Origin: CAWAVN01 sp963825075
Lineage (GTDB): Bacteria; Planctomycetota; Planctomycetia; Planctomycetales; Planctomycetaceae
Direction of reading: 5' to 3'
Assembly (NCBI GenBank): GCA_963825075.1
Contig: CAWGRX010000035.1
Coordinates: 186,001-250,000, forward strand
Length of the DNA stretch: 64,000 bases
The notes under the pieces were generated by a model. It worked only from the letters and a program-made list of their open reading frames with translations. It did not search any database and was not told the DNA's origin. Positions 15,887-25,613 of the stretch are shown piece after piece; the first letter of the stretch is position 1, and each line of letters begins with the position of its first letter. Made by a program: the position numbers and the translations under genes.

Positions 15887-17875
15887 ATGTCGCTCGGTTT
15901 ACGGTTTGTGTTGGTGATGATATGCGGGGCGATTTGGCCTGGCGTGATTTTGGCACAAGCGCCGCCGGCGGAGGTCGCCAAAGAGTTGCGATCCGAGCTT
16001 AAAAAGCTCCAAGAGCAAATCGCCGAGGAAACCAACCGCCGGGAAGCGGAGGCGAAGAAAACCGGGCGGCGGATGGATCGGCAATCGCTGGCCGATGCCG
16101 CGGTGTTCGCGAAAGCCGTCGAGTGGATCCTCCGGCACGAGGAATTCTATAAACCCAACTACATCGACCAGACCCGCAAAGTTCTAAAGTGGGGCCGGGA
16201 GCGGAGTGCCCATCTGGCCGAGGGAAAAACTCCCTGGCGGAACCGCGAAGGCTCGACGGTCTATGGCTACGTCTCCAAAGTCGATGGCTCCGTGCAGCCT
16301 TATGCGATCACATTGCCGGAGGGCGTCGATCCCGAAGCCGGGAAGCGCTGGCCGCTGTATGTGAAGCTCCACGGCCGGGCGGGGACGATGAACGAAGTCA
16401 ACTTTATCACCCGCTACGAAAACAAGCCCACGCCCGCGGAACAGACCTGGATTCAACTGGATGTCTTCGGCCGCACGAACAACGCCTTTCGCTGGGCAGG
16501 GGAGACGGATGTCTTCGAAGCCATCGCCGACGTGGAAAGCCGCTTCCGCATTGATGACAAGCGGATCACACTGTGGGGCTTTTCGATGGGCGGAGCCGGG
16601 GCCTGGCATTTGGGGCTGCATCATCCCTCAAAGTGGTCTTCGGTCGGCGCGGGGGCGGGATTTGTCGATTTCTACAAGTATCAAAAGCGGTCCGAAAAAC
16701 TCCCGCCTTACCAGGACAAAACCCTGACGATTTACGATTCGGAAGATTACGCCCTCAACGCGGCCGACGTGCCGATCATCACCTACGGCGGCGAGTTGGA
16801 TTCGCAACTCGTCGCGAGCACGAGCATGGTCCAAGCCGCCAAGAAATTGGATGTGGAAATTCCCCTCGTCATCGGCAAAGGCATGGGCCACAAGTTCAGC
16901 CCCGCAGGTTACAAAAAGTTCATGGCGTTCCATGCGGAGCATTCGCAAAAAGGCCGGCCGGCCTATCCGGGGCGGAAGAAAATCCGCTTTATCACCTACA
17001 CGCTCAAGTACCCGAAATGCGAATGGCTGACGATCCAGCAAATGAACTTTATGTATCAGCCCGCGACCGTGGAAGGCGAGGTCACGAACGAAGGCGTGCT
17101 CAAACTCAAAACGAAAAACGTCCTAGTGCTGGCGATTGCCCGGGACGCGGCTCAGGACATCGAACTCGACGGACGGCGACTGCCTTTGCAATCCGCCGCG
17201 GATGGGCTCTTACCCGACGTGTATTACGAGCGCGGGGAGAAAGGCTGGATCGTGCTGGATTACAACGAATCCCGCCGCTACATGGCGAACCCCAACCGCA
17301 GCAAACGCCACAACCTGCAAGGGCCGATCGACGATGCCTTTATGCTACCCTTCGTTTGCGTCGCAGGCACCGGGACGCCCTGGTCAAAAGAGCAATCCGC
17401 CTGGGCGAATTGGACGCTTAAGCGCTTCGACCGCGAGTTCGACAAATGGATGCGCGGCAAGATTCCCGTCATCAAAGATACCGAACTCACCGAGGAAACG
17501 ATCCAGGACAAAAACCTGATCCTGTTCGGCGATCCCGGTTCCAATAAGGTTCTCGCCAAAGTCCTGGACAAGCTGCCGATCCAATGGACGAAGGATTCGC
17601 TCAAAGTCGGCGGAAAAACCTGGGATCCCCAGACGCACGGCCTATCGATGATTTTTCCCAATCCGCTCAATCCAGAGCGGTACATTGTGATCAACAGCGG
17701 GCATACTTTTCACGAGAAGGATTTCAAGGCCTCCAACGCGTGGCTGTTTCCCCGCTTGGGAGACATCGCCGTGCAGCGGTTTGAACAGAACGCCAAGAAT
17801 GGCTACGACGAATCGGTGGAATGGGCGGCGATCTTTCATTCCGGTTGGCTTCTTCCGCCGGATGAGGCGAAATGA
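15887..17875 (+). CDS. Secreted alpha/beta hydrolase (prolyl-oligopeptidase/esterase type)
   Basis: 662 residues. A signal peptide (FVLVMICGAIWPGVILAQA) opens the protein, followed by a helical region with charged repeats (about 28-60). The hydrolase core starts around 140: YVKLHGRAG carries the oxyanion region, LWGFSMGGAGAW near 228 is the nucleophile elbow with Ser, an Asp of GGELDSQLV near 303 and His of GMGHKF near 331 complete a likely triad. A C-terminal domain of over 250 residues (beta-rich then alpha/beta) is of unknown role. Probably an extracytoplasmic esterase or peptidase. Neighbours give no substrate. Confidence 0.8.
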   Translation: MSLGLRFVLVMICGAIWPGVILAQAPPAEVAKELRSELKKLQEQIAEETNRREAEAKKTGRRMDRQSLADAAVFAKAVEWILRHEEFYKPNYIDQTRKVLKWGRERSAHLAEGKTPWRNREGSTVYGYVSKVDGSVQPYAITLPEGVDPEAGKRWPLYVKLHGRAGTMNEVNFITRYENKPTPAEQTWIQLDVFGRTNNAFRWAGETDVFEAIADVESRFRIDDKRITLWGFSMGGAGAWHLGLHHPSKWSSVGAGAGFVDFYKYQKRSEKLPPYQDKTLTIYDSEDYALNAADVPIITYGGELDSQLVASTSMVQAAKKLDVEIPLVIGKGMGHKFSPAGYKKFMAFHAEHSQKGRPAYPGRKKIRFITYTLKYPKCEWLTIQQMNFMYQPATVEGEVTNEGVLKLKTKNVLVLAIARDAAQDIELDGRRLPLQSAADGLLPDVYYERGEKGWIVLDYNESRRYMANPNRSKRHNLQGPIDDAFMLPFVCVAGTGTPWSKEQSAWANWTLKRFDREFDKWMRGKIPVIKDTELTEETIQDKNLILFGDPGSNKVLAKVLDKLPIQWTKDSLKVGGKTWDPQTHGLSMIFPNPLNPERYIVINSGHTFHEKDFKASNAWLFPRLGDIAVQRFEQNAKNGYDESVEWAAIFHSGWLLPPDEAK

Positions 17876-17911
17876 CGCCGGGGGCTTTCTCCGCACGAGG
17901 GACACTCAGGC

Positions 17912-18247
17912 ATGACCTCTTACAAAACCAACAACCTGCACGTTTACGAAGCGGGCAAACTCACGGTCGTCGGCTTCGGCCGGCACGATGTGCTGGATCA
18001 TGTCAACGTCCCAGAGTGCCGGGATGAACTGACCCAGATCATCCGCGATCACGAAGTTGAAGTGCTCGCCTTCGATCTGACCGGCGTCAAACTCATCCCC
18101 AGCGGGATGCTGGGCCTGTTGGCGTCGCTGCACAAGCTCGGCGTCAAGGTCATGCTGTTCAATCCCTCCGAAGACATCCACGAAATCCTGAAGATCACGC
18201 ACCTCAACCAGTTCCTCGAAGTCCACGAGGCCGCGATCGGAGAGTGA
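17912..18247 (+). CDS. STAS-domain protein (anti-sigma-factor-antagonist-like)
   Basis: 111 residues, a single STAS domain. The strand VEVLAFDLTGVKLIPSGMLGLLASL (about 50-75) contains the conserved D-x-T/S and the Ser of PSGMLG at the position that is phosphorylated in SpoIIAA-type proteins. That points to a partner-switching role with an anti-sigma kinase and phosphatase, neither of which is in the window. The first 15 residues are a short extension. It starts 36 nt after the hydrolase stop in the same direction, so they may share a transcript. Confidence 0.85.
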   Translation: MTSYKTNNLHVYEAGKLTVVGFGRHDVLDHVNVPECRDELTQIIRDHEVEVLAFDLTGVKLIPSGMLGLLASLHKLGVKVMLFNPSEDIHEILKITHLNQFLEVHEAAIGE

Positions 18248-18262
18248 GTTTTTCCTTTTGGG

Positions 18263-18340
18263 TTTTTGGCGAGCCGAGCCGCGTCAACGGCCGGGTAAAA
18301 TCGTCACCCGGCCCCTTACGGGGTTCGGCTCGCCAGAACA
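18263..18340. repeat. Dispersed hairpin repeat, family C (full copy)
   Basis: Outer arms GGCGAGCCGA (18268-18277) and TCGGCTCGCC (18325-18334) enclose inner arms GGCCGGGT (18289-18296) and ACCCGGCC (18306-18313). Half copies lie at 33859-33884 and 55173-55206, all between genes. The left flank is a T-run and the right flank A-rich, extending the symmetry. Confidence 0.8.
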
Positions 18341-18372
18341 AATTCAGAAAACTTCCCAGAAGAAAGTCAACG

Positions 18373-19521
18373 ATGTCCGTCTCTTCCATCGCGGCCGATG
18401 TTGCGGCTCGCATGCATCTCGATCCCCTTCGCTTCCAGCAGGCGCTCGAATTGGCCCGCGGGTGGTGCGATGCAGATGCGGTTCCTTCCATAGGTTTGGT
18501 GATGGGCCGGGCGGATCGGATGTCGCCGGCGTTTTTGTTCGGCCGTCAAACCGCCGAGCCGGACGCCCCGCCGATCCGCGAGGATGCGATTTTCTTGATC
18601 GCGTCGATCACCAAACCCATCGTGGCAATGGGCGCGATGCTGCTCGTCGAACGCGGAGAGCTCCTGCTCAACGACCGCGTGTCCGAGATCATTCCCGAGT
18701 TCGCCCAGTCGCATAAAATCGCGATCACGATTCGGCATTTGCTCACGCACACGTCCGGCCTTCCCGACATGCTGCCCAACAACCGCCAACTGCGGGCGGC
18801 CCATGCTCCGCTCTCCACGTTCGTGGAAGACACCTGCGCGGTGCAGACGGCCTTCCCCGCGGGCAGGGGCGTGCAATATCAAAGCATGGGCTTTGCCGTG
18901 TTGGGGGAGATCATCGCGCGAAAGAGCGGCTGCTCGTGCGCGGACTTTTTGCGACGGGAGTTTTTCGAGCCGCTCGGCATGGCCGACACCGCGCTCGGGG
19001 CACCGGACGATTGGCTCGATGGACCTGAGAGCAAGTGGGACCGCATCGCAGGGATTCGTTTGCCCGACGATCAGGTCGGGGCGGATTGGAATTGGAACAG
19101 CCGCTATTGGAGGCAGCTCGGAGCACCGTGGGGAGGCCTCTTGACGACGCCCGCGGATCTGGGACGCTTCGCCCAGATGATGCTCAATCACGGCCGGGCG
19201 GGGGAAGAGCAAATTCTCTCGCCGATGACCGTGGAAGCTTCGACGCGGAACCAACTGGGTCCGCTCCGCGATGTGCCGGAGATGGACCGCCGCTTTAAGC
19301 CGTGGGGCTACGGTTGGCGATTGCATTGGCCGGCCCACAGCGCGAACTACGGCGATCTGGTGGGGCCGCGAACCTTCGGCCATTGGGGCGCCACGGGGAC
19401 GGTGCTCTGGATCGATCCCCACCGCGAAATCTTCTCGGCGATCTTCACCACCCAGCCTCAGGAACCGTTGGGGACTTACATCGCCCGGCTGTCGAACGCC
19501 CTCTCCGCCAGCGTGCTTTAA
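18373..19521 (+). CDS. Serine beta-lactamase-like/esterase family protein
   Basis: 382 residues from the ATG at 18373 (an earlier in-frame start would translate the hairpin repeat). Class C beta-lactamase fold signatures: SITK (SxxK) near residue 78, with the catalytic Ser and Lys; a Tyr in YQSMGFAVLGEI near 176 at the YxN position but with Ser instead of Asn; and GHWGATGTV near 340 replacing KTG. No signal peptide is seen, so it probably acts in the cytoplasm as an esterase or peptidase and not in beta-lactam resistance. Family assignment is firm, substrate unknown. Confidence 0.85.
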   Translation: MSVSSIAADVAARMHLDPLRFQQALELARGWCDADAVPSIGLVMGRADRMSPAFLFGRQTAEPDAPPIREDAIFLIASITKPIVAMGAMLLVERGELLLNDRVSEIIPEFAQSHKIAITIRHLLTHTSGLPDMLPNNRQLRAAHAPLSTFVEDTCAVQTAFPAGRGVQYQSMGFAVLGEIIARKSGCSCADFLRREFFEPLGMADTALGAPDDWLDGPESKWDRIAGIRLPDDQVGADWNWNSRYWRQLGAPWGGLLTTPADLGRFAQMMLNHGRAGEEQILSPMTVEASTRNQLGPLRDVPEMDRRFKPWGYGWRLHWPAHSANYGDLVGPRTFGHWGATGTVLWIDPHREIFSAIFTTQPQEPLGTYIARLSNALSASVL

Positions 19522-19544
19522 GCGGAACGAATCGCAACGGGTCT

Positions 19545-19620
19545 ATCAGCCGAAGCGCGCTAGCGTCCGGATTCTCGGCTGCGAAAAAACGAAACCGTGG
19601 GCTAGCGCACAGCGGCTGAT
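19545..19620. repeat. Dispersed hairpin repeat, family A
   Basis: Bounded by ATCAGCCG (19545-19552) and CGGCTGAT (19613-19620), with GCGCTAGCG and GCTAGCGC on opposite sides of the centre. It sits between two convergent genes. Confidence 0.8.
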
Positions 19621-19658
19621 GAATAATTCAAGTTGATCTTCCTGAAAACGTTTTGCGA

Positions 19659-20793
19659 TCAGTCTTCCAAGCGGGCATAGAACCTCAGAAAGTCGGCTTC
19701 CAGCATTTTCAGGTCGCCCCCGAAGGCGGCTTGGAAATCCTCTAGGCGTTCCGCTTTCGGGTAGTCTTTCATCGGGTCGCGGTCGGCGATGATCTTTAAG
19801 TATCTCGCATACTTCGAAGGGCGGGTTTCGATAAGATAAAAGCTCAAAGCCCACGCCTCGGCATAGCCATCCAGAACCGAGCGTTGAAAGGGCGTGTCGC
19901 TGGAAACAAACGCTGCGAGCGACTGGGGTCTTCGGCGGGCTTGGGCATAGTTTTGGAAACGAACGTAGCGTTCCTTGTTGACCCGCTGGATCGCTTTGCC
20001 CCGCACGCTGGCGGAGTCGCGAATGCCGGGCGCTTCGAACACCGTCGCCAAGCCTTCCACGACCCATTTTGGCGTCACGCCGATCCGCGAATGCAGCCCC
20101 GTGTTGAACGCCGCCTGATGCGTCGCTTCATGAACGATCGTGTCCGCTAAGTTCGCCTGGATATTGGCATCGACGAACTTTTCCTGTGTGAAGCTTTCGC
20201 CCTGAACCTGAGCCGTTCGGGGATCGCCCGGATCATAGAGCGCCACGCGGTTGGATGTCCGCAGATAATAGCCTCCGAGTCCCGCCGGGGCCGGCACGCG
20301 GTCGGCTTTGCAGTAATCCCGAAAGCTCTTTTGATCGGGAAACACAATCGCCACGAGCGGAAACTTCGGCTCGGCCAGCCGAAATCCCCGCACGCCGAAG
20401 TACCCGCGGAACGAGCGGTAGATTTCCTCGAACAGTTTGACATAATCGCCGGCTTTGCCCACCGGGGCGCAGACCAGATAGTGCTCGCTGGCGGCGATCT
20501 CAAACCCCTTCCCGAACTCCCGCCGGAGTCCGTCGCGAATTTCCGCGGCCCCCGCGGGCTGAAACACCGGCGCGAGCCGCTGGAAGTCTTTAACATCCCG
20601 CAGCTGCAAACTCCGACAGCCGCCCTTCGCGGGACATCAGCCACACGTTCGATCGGTCCATCGCCAGCAACTTGCCGCGCTGCGGTTGGTCTTTGACCAT
20701 CAATTCCAGATACGCCGGCGGCTCAGCCATTGCAGCCATCGCCGATCCGAGCATCAGACTCACCCCGACAATCAGACCCAAACGCACTGGCAT
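19659..20793 (-). CDS. DUF1570 secreted zinc-motif protein, one single-base slip
   Basis: About 377 residues when the slip is repaired. The ATG at 20793 is preceded by GGGAGA; a signal peptide (LGLIVGVSLMLGSAMAAMA) follows and then VKDQPQRGKLLAMDRSNVWLMSREGRLSE. At 20608-20610 an extra base in a TTT run (minus strand) throws the frame; the continuation is QLRDVKDFQRLAPVF. The second part carries IVHEATHQAAFNTGL, a gluzincin-type HExxH variant (HEATH), as in the planctomycete DUF1570 family. Exported metallopeptidase-like role is inference. Convergent with the beta-lactamase-like gene, divergent from the membrane protein at 20966. Confidence 0.78.
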
Positions 20794-20965
20794 CGCTGTC
20801 TCCCATAGATGTTGATAGATGTTGCTTGAAGAAACTGCCTCATGGGAAACCATAGGTCAAAGAATCCTTCGCGCCCCAAGAACATGATTTTCCTGTTGAT
20901 CTTTGACGGAAAAACCGGTCATAATGCACGCGGCGGGCCGTCCGAGTCCCATCCAGGAGCCGATC

Positions 20966-22711
20966 ATGTCTTCTCCACCTCCGCCGCCCGATCCGTCAAA
21001 ACCTGAATCTTCTGAAAGCGCTGTTCGCCGGTTGCTCAATCGGGTATATACGCACAACCCGTTTTATCTGCTGAGCGTCTGCTGCGTGTTCCACGGGACG
21101 AGTTATTGGATGCAAAACGCCGGGGCCTATCGGGCTTACCCGCTGATCGGATTGGTGGCCGGATATATTCTGCTGTTGGCGATCGTGGCCATGGTGATTG
21201 TCCGCGCGGGGAAGGTCTGGGACGATGCCCGCTCGATTCTGCTCATCATTCCGATGCTGTTCGTCGAATTGTCGTTGACGTTCGACGATCCGCTGCTGAC
21301 AACGCCCTGGCTTGGCGGACTGTTGGTGCTCGCGGGGTTTCTGTTCGCTGCCGTGATTGCCGAGGGGGTACTGCAGGGTTTGCGGATTCACCTGCCGCTG
21401 CTGTTGAGATTACCGCTACACGGTTTGTTGGGATTGATGATACTCTACCCGCTGGTGCTCGCGCCCGGCTTCAATTTGTTGACGCCGGTCGAAACCTCAT
21501 GGCGGATCTATCTGTTCTTTCCCATGGCGGGGTTGCTGCTGTTGTCGTTGATTCCCGCGATTCGCAAAGGTCCTGGGTATGTTCGCCGATCGCCAGCGCC
21601 TTGGCGCTGGCCTTGGCATCCGTGGACGATCTTCGCGGTGCTCTTGGGCGGCGTCTGCGTGCGGGGTTATGCGCTGAGCCTGTCGTTCGATCCGGTGCTC
21701 TCCCTCAAGACGGATGCGGCGATGTCGCTCGAATCTGCCTGGGGACTGTATTTCCTCTCGCCGATTCTGCTGACATTGGGGTTTCTACTTTTGGAATTCG
21801 GACTGGTGCAAAAGCAGGAAAGGCTGAAGCAGATCGCATTGTTTTTCCCGATGTTGGCCGTGGGTTTGTCCATCCCGCCGATGAATGCCTCCGCGCCTTA
21901 TACCGACTTTCTCAAGCAGTTTACCAGTTGCGCGGGTTCGCCGATTTTCGTGAGCTTGCTCTCAGCCGCGGCGTTTTACGGCATTGCCTTGGCGAGGCGG
22001 GTGCAGTTGAGCGAGTTGGCGCTGGGCTTGGTGCTGTTGTTACTTGCTGTTGTCGGTCCGAATACTATCAATATAGACACGGTTGCGTCGCCGAACCCCT
22101 TGCCGTTGCGGTTGGCCTGCGTGCTCTTGGTGATTCGCGGTTTGATGCTCCGCAAATCGCTGCCGGCGTTGGCGGGATTATTCTTCGGCATCGCGGCTTT
22201 GCGGATCGATCTGCCTTCAGAATGGCCGAGCTTTTGGCAGAACGCTGTCTGTTTGCATTTGATCGGAATTGTTGTGCTTGCAGTGGGTGCAACGTTTCGC
22301 GATGCCTTGGCCCACTGGCTCCGGCGAGCGGCGGGCTTTCTGCTGTCGGGCGGCTGCCTCTTTGCTCTTGTCGGACAAGCTTATCTGCCGCCCGCACTGC
22401 CGGCCTGGATTATCCCCGCTTATGTCGGCAATTTGATCTTGTTGACTTTCGCATTGACGATTTGGCTCAAAAGCTGGCAGTATCTGGTCGTGGGACTGTT
22501 CAACCTCGCAATCGGTTCATCTGCAATGCTTCGCGAAGCGTATTTCGTGCTGCGGACGTTGCCGGAATGGCGGGGGATCGCCTCCTTTGCCGTTGCCTTT
22601 TTGTTGTTGGCTATCGGCGGCAGCATCAGCGCAGCGAAGGCGGGTTTGTTTGAGCGATTAAAAGTGGTCGTTTCCCATCATTTGGTGGAACGTCGAGTCG
22701 AATCATCCTGA
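20966..22711 (+). CDS. Large multi-pass membrane protein, unknown function
   Basis: 581 residues from the ATG at 20966, chosen because AGGAG lies 7 nt before it. A proline-rich N-terminus (SSPPPPPDPSKPESS) precedes about 15 hydrophobic segments that fill the protein to its end. Long runs of Leu, Val, Ala and Gly with few charged loops are typical of planctomycete membrane proteins of unknown role; no transporter signature motif or glycosyltransferase DxD was found. It stands alone between the divergent DUF1570 gene and the convergent WD40 gene. Confidence 0.7.
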   Translation: MSSPPPPPDPSKPESSESAVRRLLNRVYTHNPFYLLSVCCVFHGTSYWMQNAGAYRAYPLIGLVAGYILLLAIVAMVIVRAGKVWDDARSILLIIPMLFVELSLTFDDPLLTTPWLGGLLVLAGFLFAAVIAEGVLQGLRIHLPLLLRLPLHGLLGLMILYPLVLAPGFNLLTPVETSWRIYLFFPMAGLLLLSLIPAIRKGPGYVRRSPAPWRWPWHPWTIFAVLLGGVCVRGYALSLSFDPVLSLKTDAAMSLESAWGLYFLSPILLTLGFLLLEFGLVQKQERLKQIALFFPMLAVGLSIPPMNASAPYTDFLKQFTSCAGSPIFVSLLSAAAFYGIALARRVQLSELALGLVLLLLAVVGPNTINIDTVASPNPLPLRLACVLLVIRGLMLRKSLPALAGLFFGIAALRIDLPSEWPSFWQNAVCLHLIGIVVLAVGATFRDALAHWLRRAAGFLLSGGCLFALVGQAYLPPALPAWIIPAYVGNLILLTFALTIWLKSWQYLVVGLFNLAIGSSAMLREAYFVLRTLPEWRGIASFAVAFLLLAIGGSISAAKAGLFERLKVVVSHHLVERRVESS

Positions 22712-22732
22712 AACATTGACGTTCCGAATCAA

Positions 22733-23937
22733 TCAGCTTTTCAAACGCCAGACGTGGACGTAGCCCCCGATGTCGGCGGCGGCGACTTGGGTTTGATCGG
22801 GGGAGATCGCGACCGCCGAGAGCCAATCTTTGAACTGCCCGCCCCGGCTTTTGCCAAGGGCTAGGGTTTCTTTGCCGTCGGACACCTGGCAGATGCGGAC
22901 CATCGTATCGCGGCCGGTCGAAAGTACATATTGGCTGTCGGCGGAGAATTTGACATCGCAGACGCCGTAGCGATGGCCGGAGACCGTCCGCGTGATTTTG
23001 CCGGTGGCCACATCGACGAGATGCACTTTGCCGGTGTCAGTTTCGCCGCCTTGCCCGACGGCGAGCCATTTCCCATCGGGCGAAAAGGCAGCGCACACGA
23101 GGCCGCGCTTCATCAGCTTGCCCCAGGTTTGGGCATAGCCGTAGGAGTCGATGCGGTCCTTGTCTTTGACCTTCGGCGTCCAGACTTTGAGGAGGTCGAG
23201 CTTCAGCGAGCCGTCGGCCGAGTTCCAGAGGCGGGCCTGGGCGGCGGGACGGTCGAAGCTGCTGCGGCTGCCGGCGAACTCGGCAGTGAAGGCGGTTTTC
23301 CCGTCAGGCGAGAGCGCCGCAGACACCACCCACACGCGGTCGTAACCGTGCCATTGGGAAATCGGTTTTCGAGTTTTGACATCCCAGACGATGGAGAGGC
23401 AGGCATCATCGCCGCTGATCAGCCGGCTGCCGTCGGCACTCTGGCCCAGCGATTGAATCCACTCCCCATGCCCTTCAAGCACCGCCTCGGCGGGAACCGT
23501 TTCCACGGTGACCCCGGGGGCGTTTAGGATTTTCTCTTTCTCTTCTTTGGATTTGTACCGCGTCTGCTGTTCGCGGGATTTGCCGTCGAGCACAACTTCC
23601 GTCTTGCCCGCGGCGGGAGCGTCCGCGTTCCACAGCCGGATGGTGTGATCCAGACTCGAAGAGATCAACGTCTTGCCGTCCGGCGAGGACAGCAAATGCG
23701 AAATCCCGTTGGTGTGACCCTCCAGTTGCCGCACTGGGGAAACGTTGGGAGGCGTTTTGTCTTTCTTCTTCTTGTCTTCCTCGGTGGGTTCCTCGGCCGG
23801 TTTGGTCAAATCCCAAAGCAGAATCTGCCCGCGCGGTTCCCCGCCGCGACGCGGTGATCGTCCAGAAACGCCACCGAAGTGGGCCAATCGCCTTCAAAAA
23901 TAAGCTGCCACTGATGGACTGGTTTATCAATCTGCAT
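22733..23937 (-). CDS. WD40-repeat protein, one single-base slip
   Basis: About 401 residues after repair. The ATG at 23937 opens QIDKPVHQWQLIFEGDWPTSVAFLDDHRVAAGNRAG; a base is missing in a G run at 23828-23830 and the frame continues QILLWDLTKPAEE. At least five WD units follow (LEGHTNGISHLLSSPDGKTLISSSLDHTIRLW, LEGHGEWIQSLGQSADGSRLISG and others), ending VHVWRLKS. A Lys/Glu-rich linker near 45-65 interrupts the first blade. It is the last gene of a WD40, DUF1501, DUF1549 trio common in planctomycetes, which probably works in one exported or periplasmic complex; no signal peptide is seen on this member. Confidence 0.82.
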
Positions 23938-23959
23938 GGCTTTACCTGACAATGGGTTT

Positions 23960-24180
23960 GACCACGAAACACGGAAATACACGAAAGAAATAAAACGAAG
24001 AATCACTAACTTCAATCAATCATTTCAGGCTGAAGGGAACCACGAATAACTCGGATAACACGATTTTTTTCATTCGTGTTATCCGTGTTATTCGTGGTTC
24101 ATTCCTTTTGGCCTCCAGCGGAAGGTCTCTACGATGCACACGAAGCTCTCTTCTGCCTTTTTTTCGTGTCTTTCGTGGTC
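23960..24180. repeat. Nested inverted repeats, family E
   Basis: Outer arms are GACCACGAAA...ACACGAAAG (23960-23989) and CGTGTCTTTCGTGGTC (24165-24180). Inner arms are AACCACGAATAAC...ATAACACGA (24038-24063) and TCGTGTTATCC...ATTCGTGGTT (24074-24099), a hairpin of about 25 bp around a T-rich loop. Related single arms lie at 25556-25588 and 36747-36776. Confidence 0.8.
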
Positions 24181-24185
24181 TCCTA

Positions 24186-25460
24186 TCAAACCAGAATGTC
24201 TTTGACCACCTTGTGCCCAAAGGGCGCGAGCGGGATCGGCCGGACGCCGGTGTAGTTTTCGGTGCCGGGGTTGACGCCCAAGGCCTGATAGATCGTCGCG
24301 AAAAAGTCGGCTTCGGTGACGGGATTGTCTTTGACATCCACGCCGTCTTCGTCGGACGCGCCATACACCAAGCCGCGTTTGACGCCGCCGCCCGCGAGGG
24401 CCGCGGTCCAAGAGCGGACGTAATGATCCCGGCCGCTGCGGTTGTTGATCCGTGGCGTGCGGCCGATCTCGCCCATCCAGACCACCACCGTATCGTCCAA
24501 TAGCCCGCGTTCTTCGAGATCGTCCAAGAGCGCGGCCCAGGCTTTTTCCATCGGCGGGACGAGCGACTTATGGCCGGAGAAATTGTCGGCGTGCGTGTCG
24601 TAGCCGCTTTGCCCGACTTCCACAAACGCAACGCCCGCTTCGACCAGGCTGCGGGCGATCATCATTCGCCGGCCGATCTTGGTGTCGCCGTAGCGTTCGC
24701 GGGACTGTTCCCAATCCTTGTCGAACTCGAACACTTTCTGGACGTTGTTCAATCGGCGGGCGCGGTCGTAGGCTTCGCGGTGCATGCGGACGGGTTCGGC
24801 GGCATGGGTTTGGGCGTATTGCTCTTCCATAAAATCCCGCAGACTATGCCGGCGGGCTTCCACGTCGGCGGCCAGGCGGGAGGTGGAAAAGTTCGGCATA
24901 TTGCCGTCGCGGTCCAAGTTAAACGGCTGAAACTGCGGCCCCAAAAACCCCGAACCGGCATTGCCGTTGGAAGAGATCTTCACAAAGTCCGGCAGATCGG
25001 AATGCAAATCCCCGCAATACTTGGCGACGATCGCCCCGATTTCGGGGAACCGCACGTTGGCGGTCTGGGCATAGCCGGTGTGCATGAGGTAGATGCCGCC
25101 GGGGTGGTCGATTTGCGAGGTGCGCATCGAGCGGATGACGGTCAGCTTGTCCATCCGCTGGGCGATGTTGGGCATCAGTTCGCAAATCCGCGTGCCGGGC
25201 AGGTTGGTGGCGATGTCCCGCATCATGCCGCCGGTGGGCCGGCCGATTTTCATGTCGAAGGTTTCAAACTGGCTGGCCCCGCCGTTGAGCCAGATCAAGA
25301 TACAGTGCTTCTTTTTCTTCTTGACTTCCTCGGCGTTGGCGTCGGAGTGGAACAACTCCCCCCAATTCATCACCGCCGCCCCGCCCGCCGTGGCGAGAGA
25401 CCCTTTCAACAACGCCCGGCGGCTGACATGCTCATAACGCGGACAATCTGGCGAGGACAT
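24186..25460 (-). CDS. DUF1501 protein with Tat signal
   Basis: 424 residues. GGGAG lies 7 nt before the ATG. The Tat motif SRRALLKGS near residue 13 with the hydrophobic LATAGGAAVM predicts folded export. The DUF1501 fold, related to alkaline phosphatase/sulfatase, shows as ILIWLNGGASQFETFDMK near 52-70, SGYDTHADNFSGHKSLVPP near 285, VVVWMGEIGRTPRIN near 320 and GGGVKRGLVYGASDE near 355. Members are abundant in planctomycetes and are paired with DUF1549/DUF1553 cytochromes; the reaction is unknown. Here it sits between the WD40 and DUF1549/1553 genes of the same orientation. Confidence 0.9.
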   Translation of the reverse strand: MSSPDCPRYEHVSRRALLKGSLATAGGAAVMNWGELFHSDANAEEVKKKKKHCILIWLNGGASQFETFDMKIGRPTGGMMRDIATNLPGTRICELMPNIAQRMDKLTVIRSMRTSQIDHPGGIYLMHTGYAQTANVRFPEIGAIVAKYCGDLHSDLPDFVKISSNGNAGSGFLGPQFQPFNLDRDGNMPNFSTSRLAADVEARRHSLRDFMEEQYAQTHAAEPVRMHREAYDRARRLNNVQKVFEFDKDWEQSRERYGDTKIGRRMMIARSLVEAGVAFVEVGQSGYDTHADNFSGHKSLVPPMEKAWAALLDDLEERGLLDDTVVVWMGEIGRTPRINNRSGRDHYVRSWTAALAGGGVKRGLVYGASDEDGVDVKDNPVTEADFFATIYQALGVNPGTENYTGVRPIPLAPFGHKVVKDILV

Positions 25461-25493
25461 GCTGTGCTCCCATTTGATTTCTTAAGGGGCGTC

Positions 25494-25588
25494 GAAAATC
25501 CGAATCTCGAAATCCGAAACAAATCCCAAATTCAAAATCCCAATGTTCCAAACCTGATCCGTGGTATTCGTTTTATTCGTGGTTCTCC
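25494..25588. repeat. Repeat families D and E, single arms
   Basis: 25494-25553 holds CGAATCTCGAAATCCG followed by AAACAAAT and AATTCAAAATCCCAATG, one arm of family D. It runs straight into GATCCGTGGTATTCG...TTCGTGGTT (25556-25588), an arm of family E. They fill the gap between the DUF1501 and DUF1549/1553 genes. Confidence 0.75.
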
Positions 25589-25613
25589 TGCTGTGTTTCA
25601 TCCGTAGCTTGCT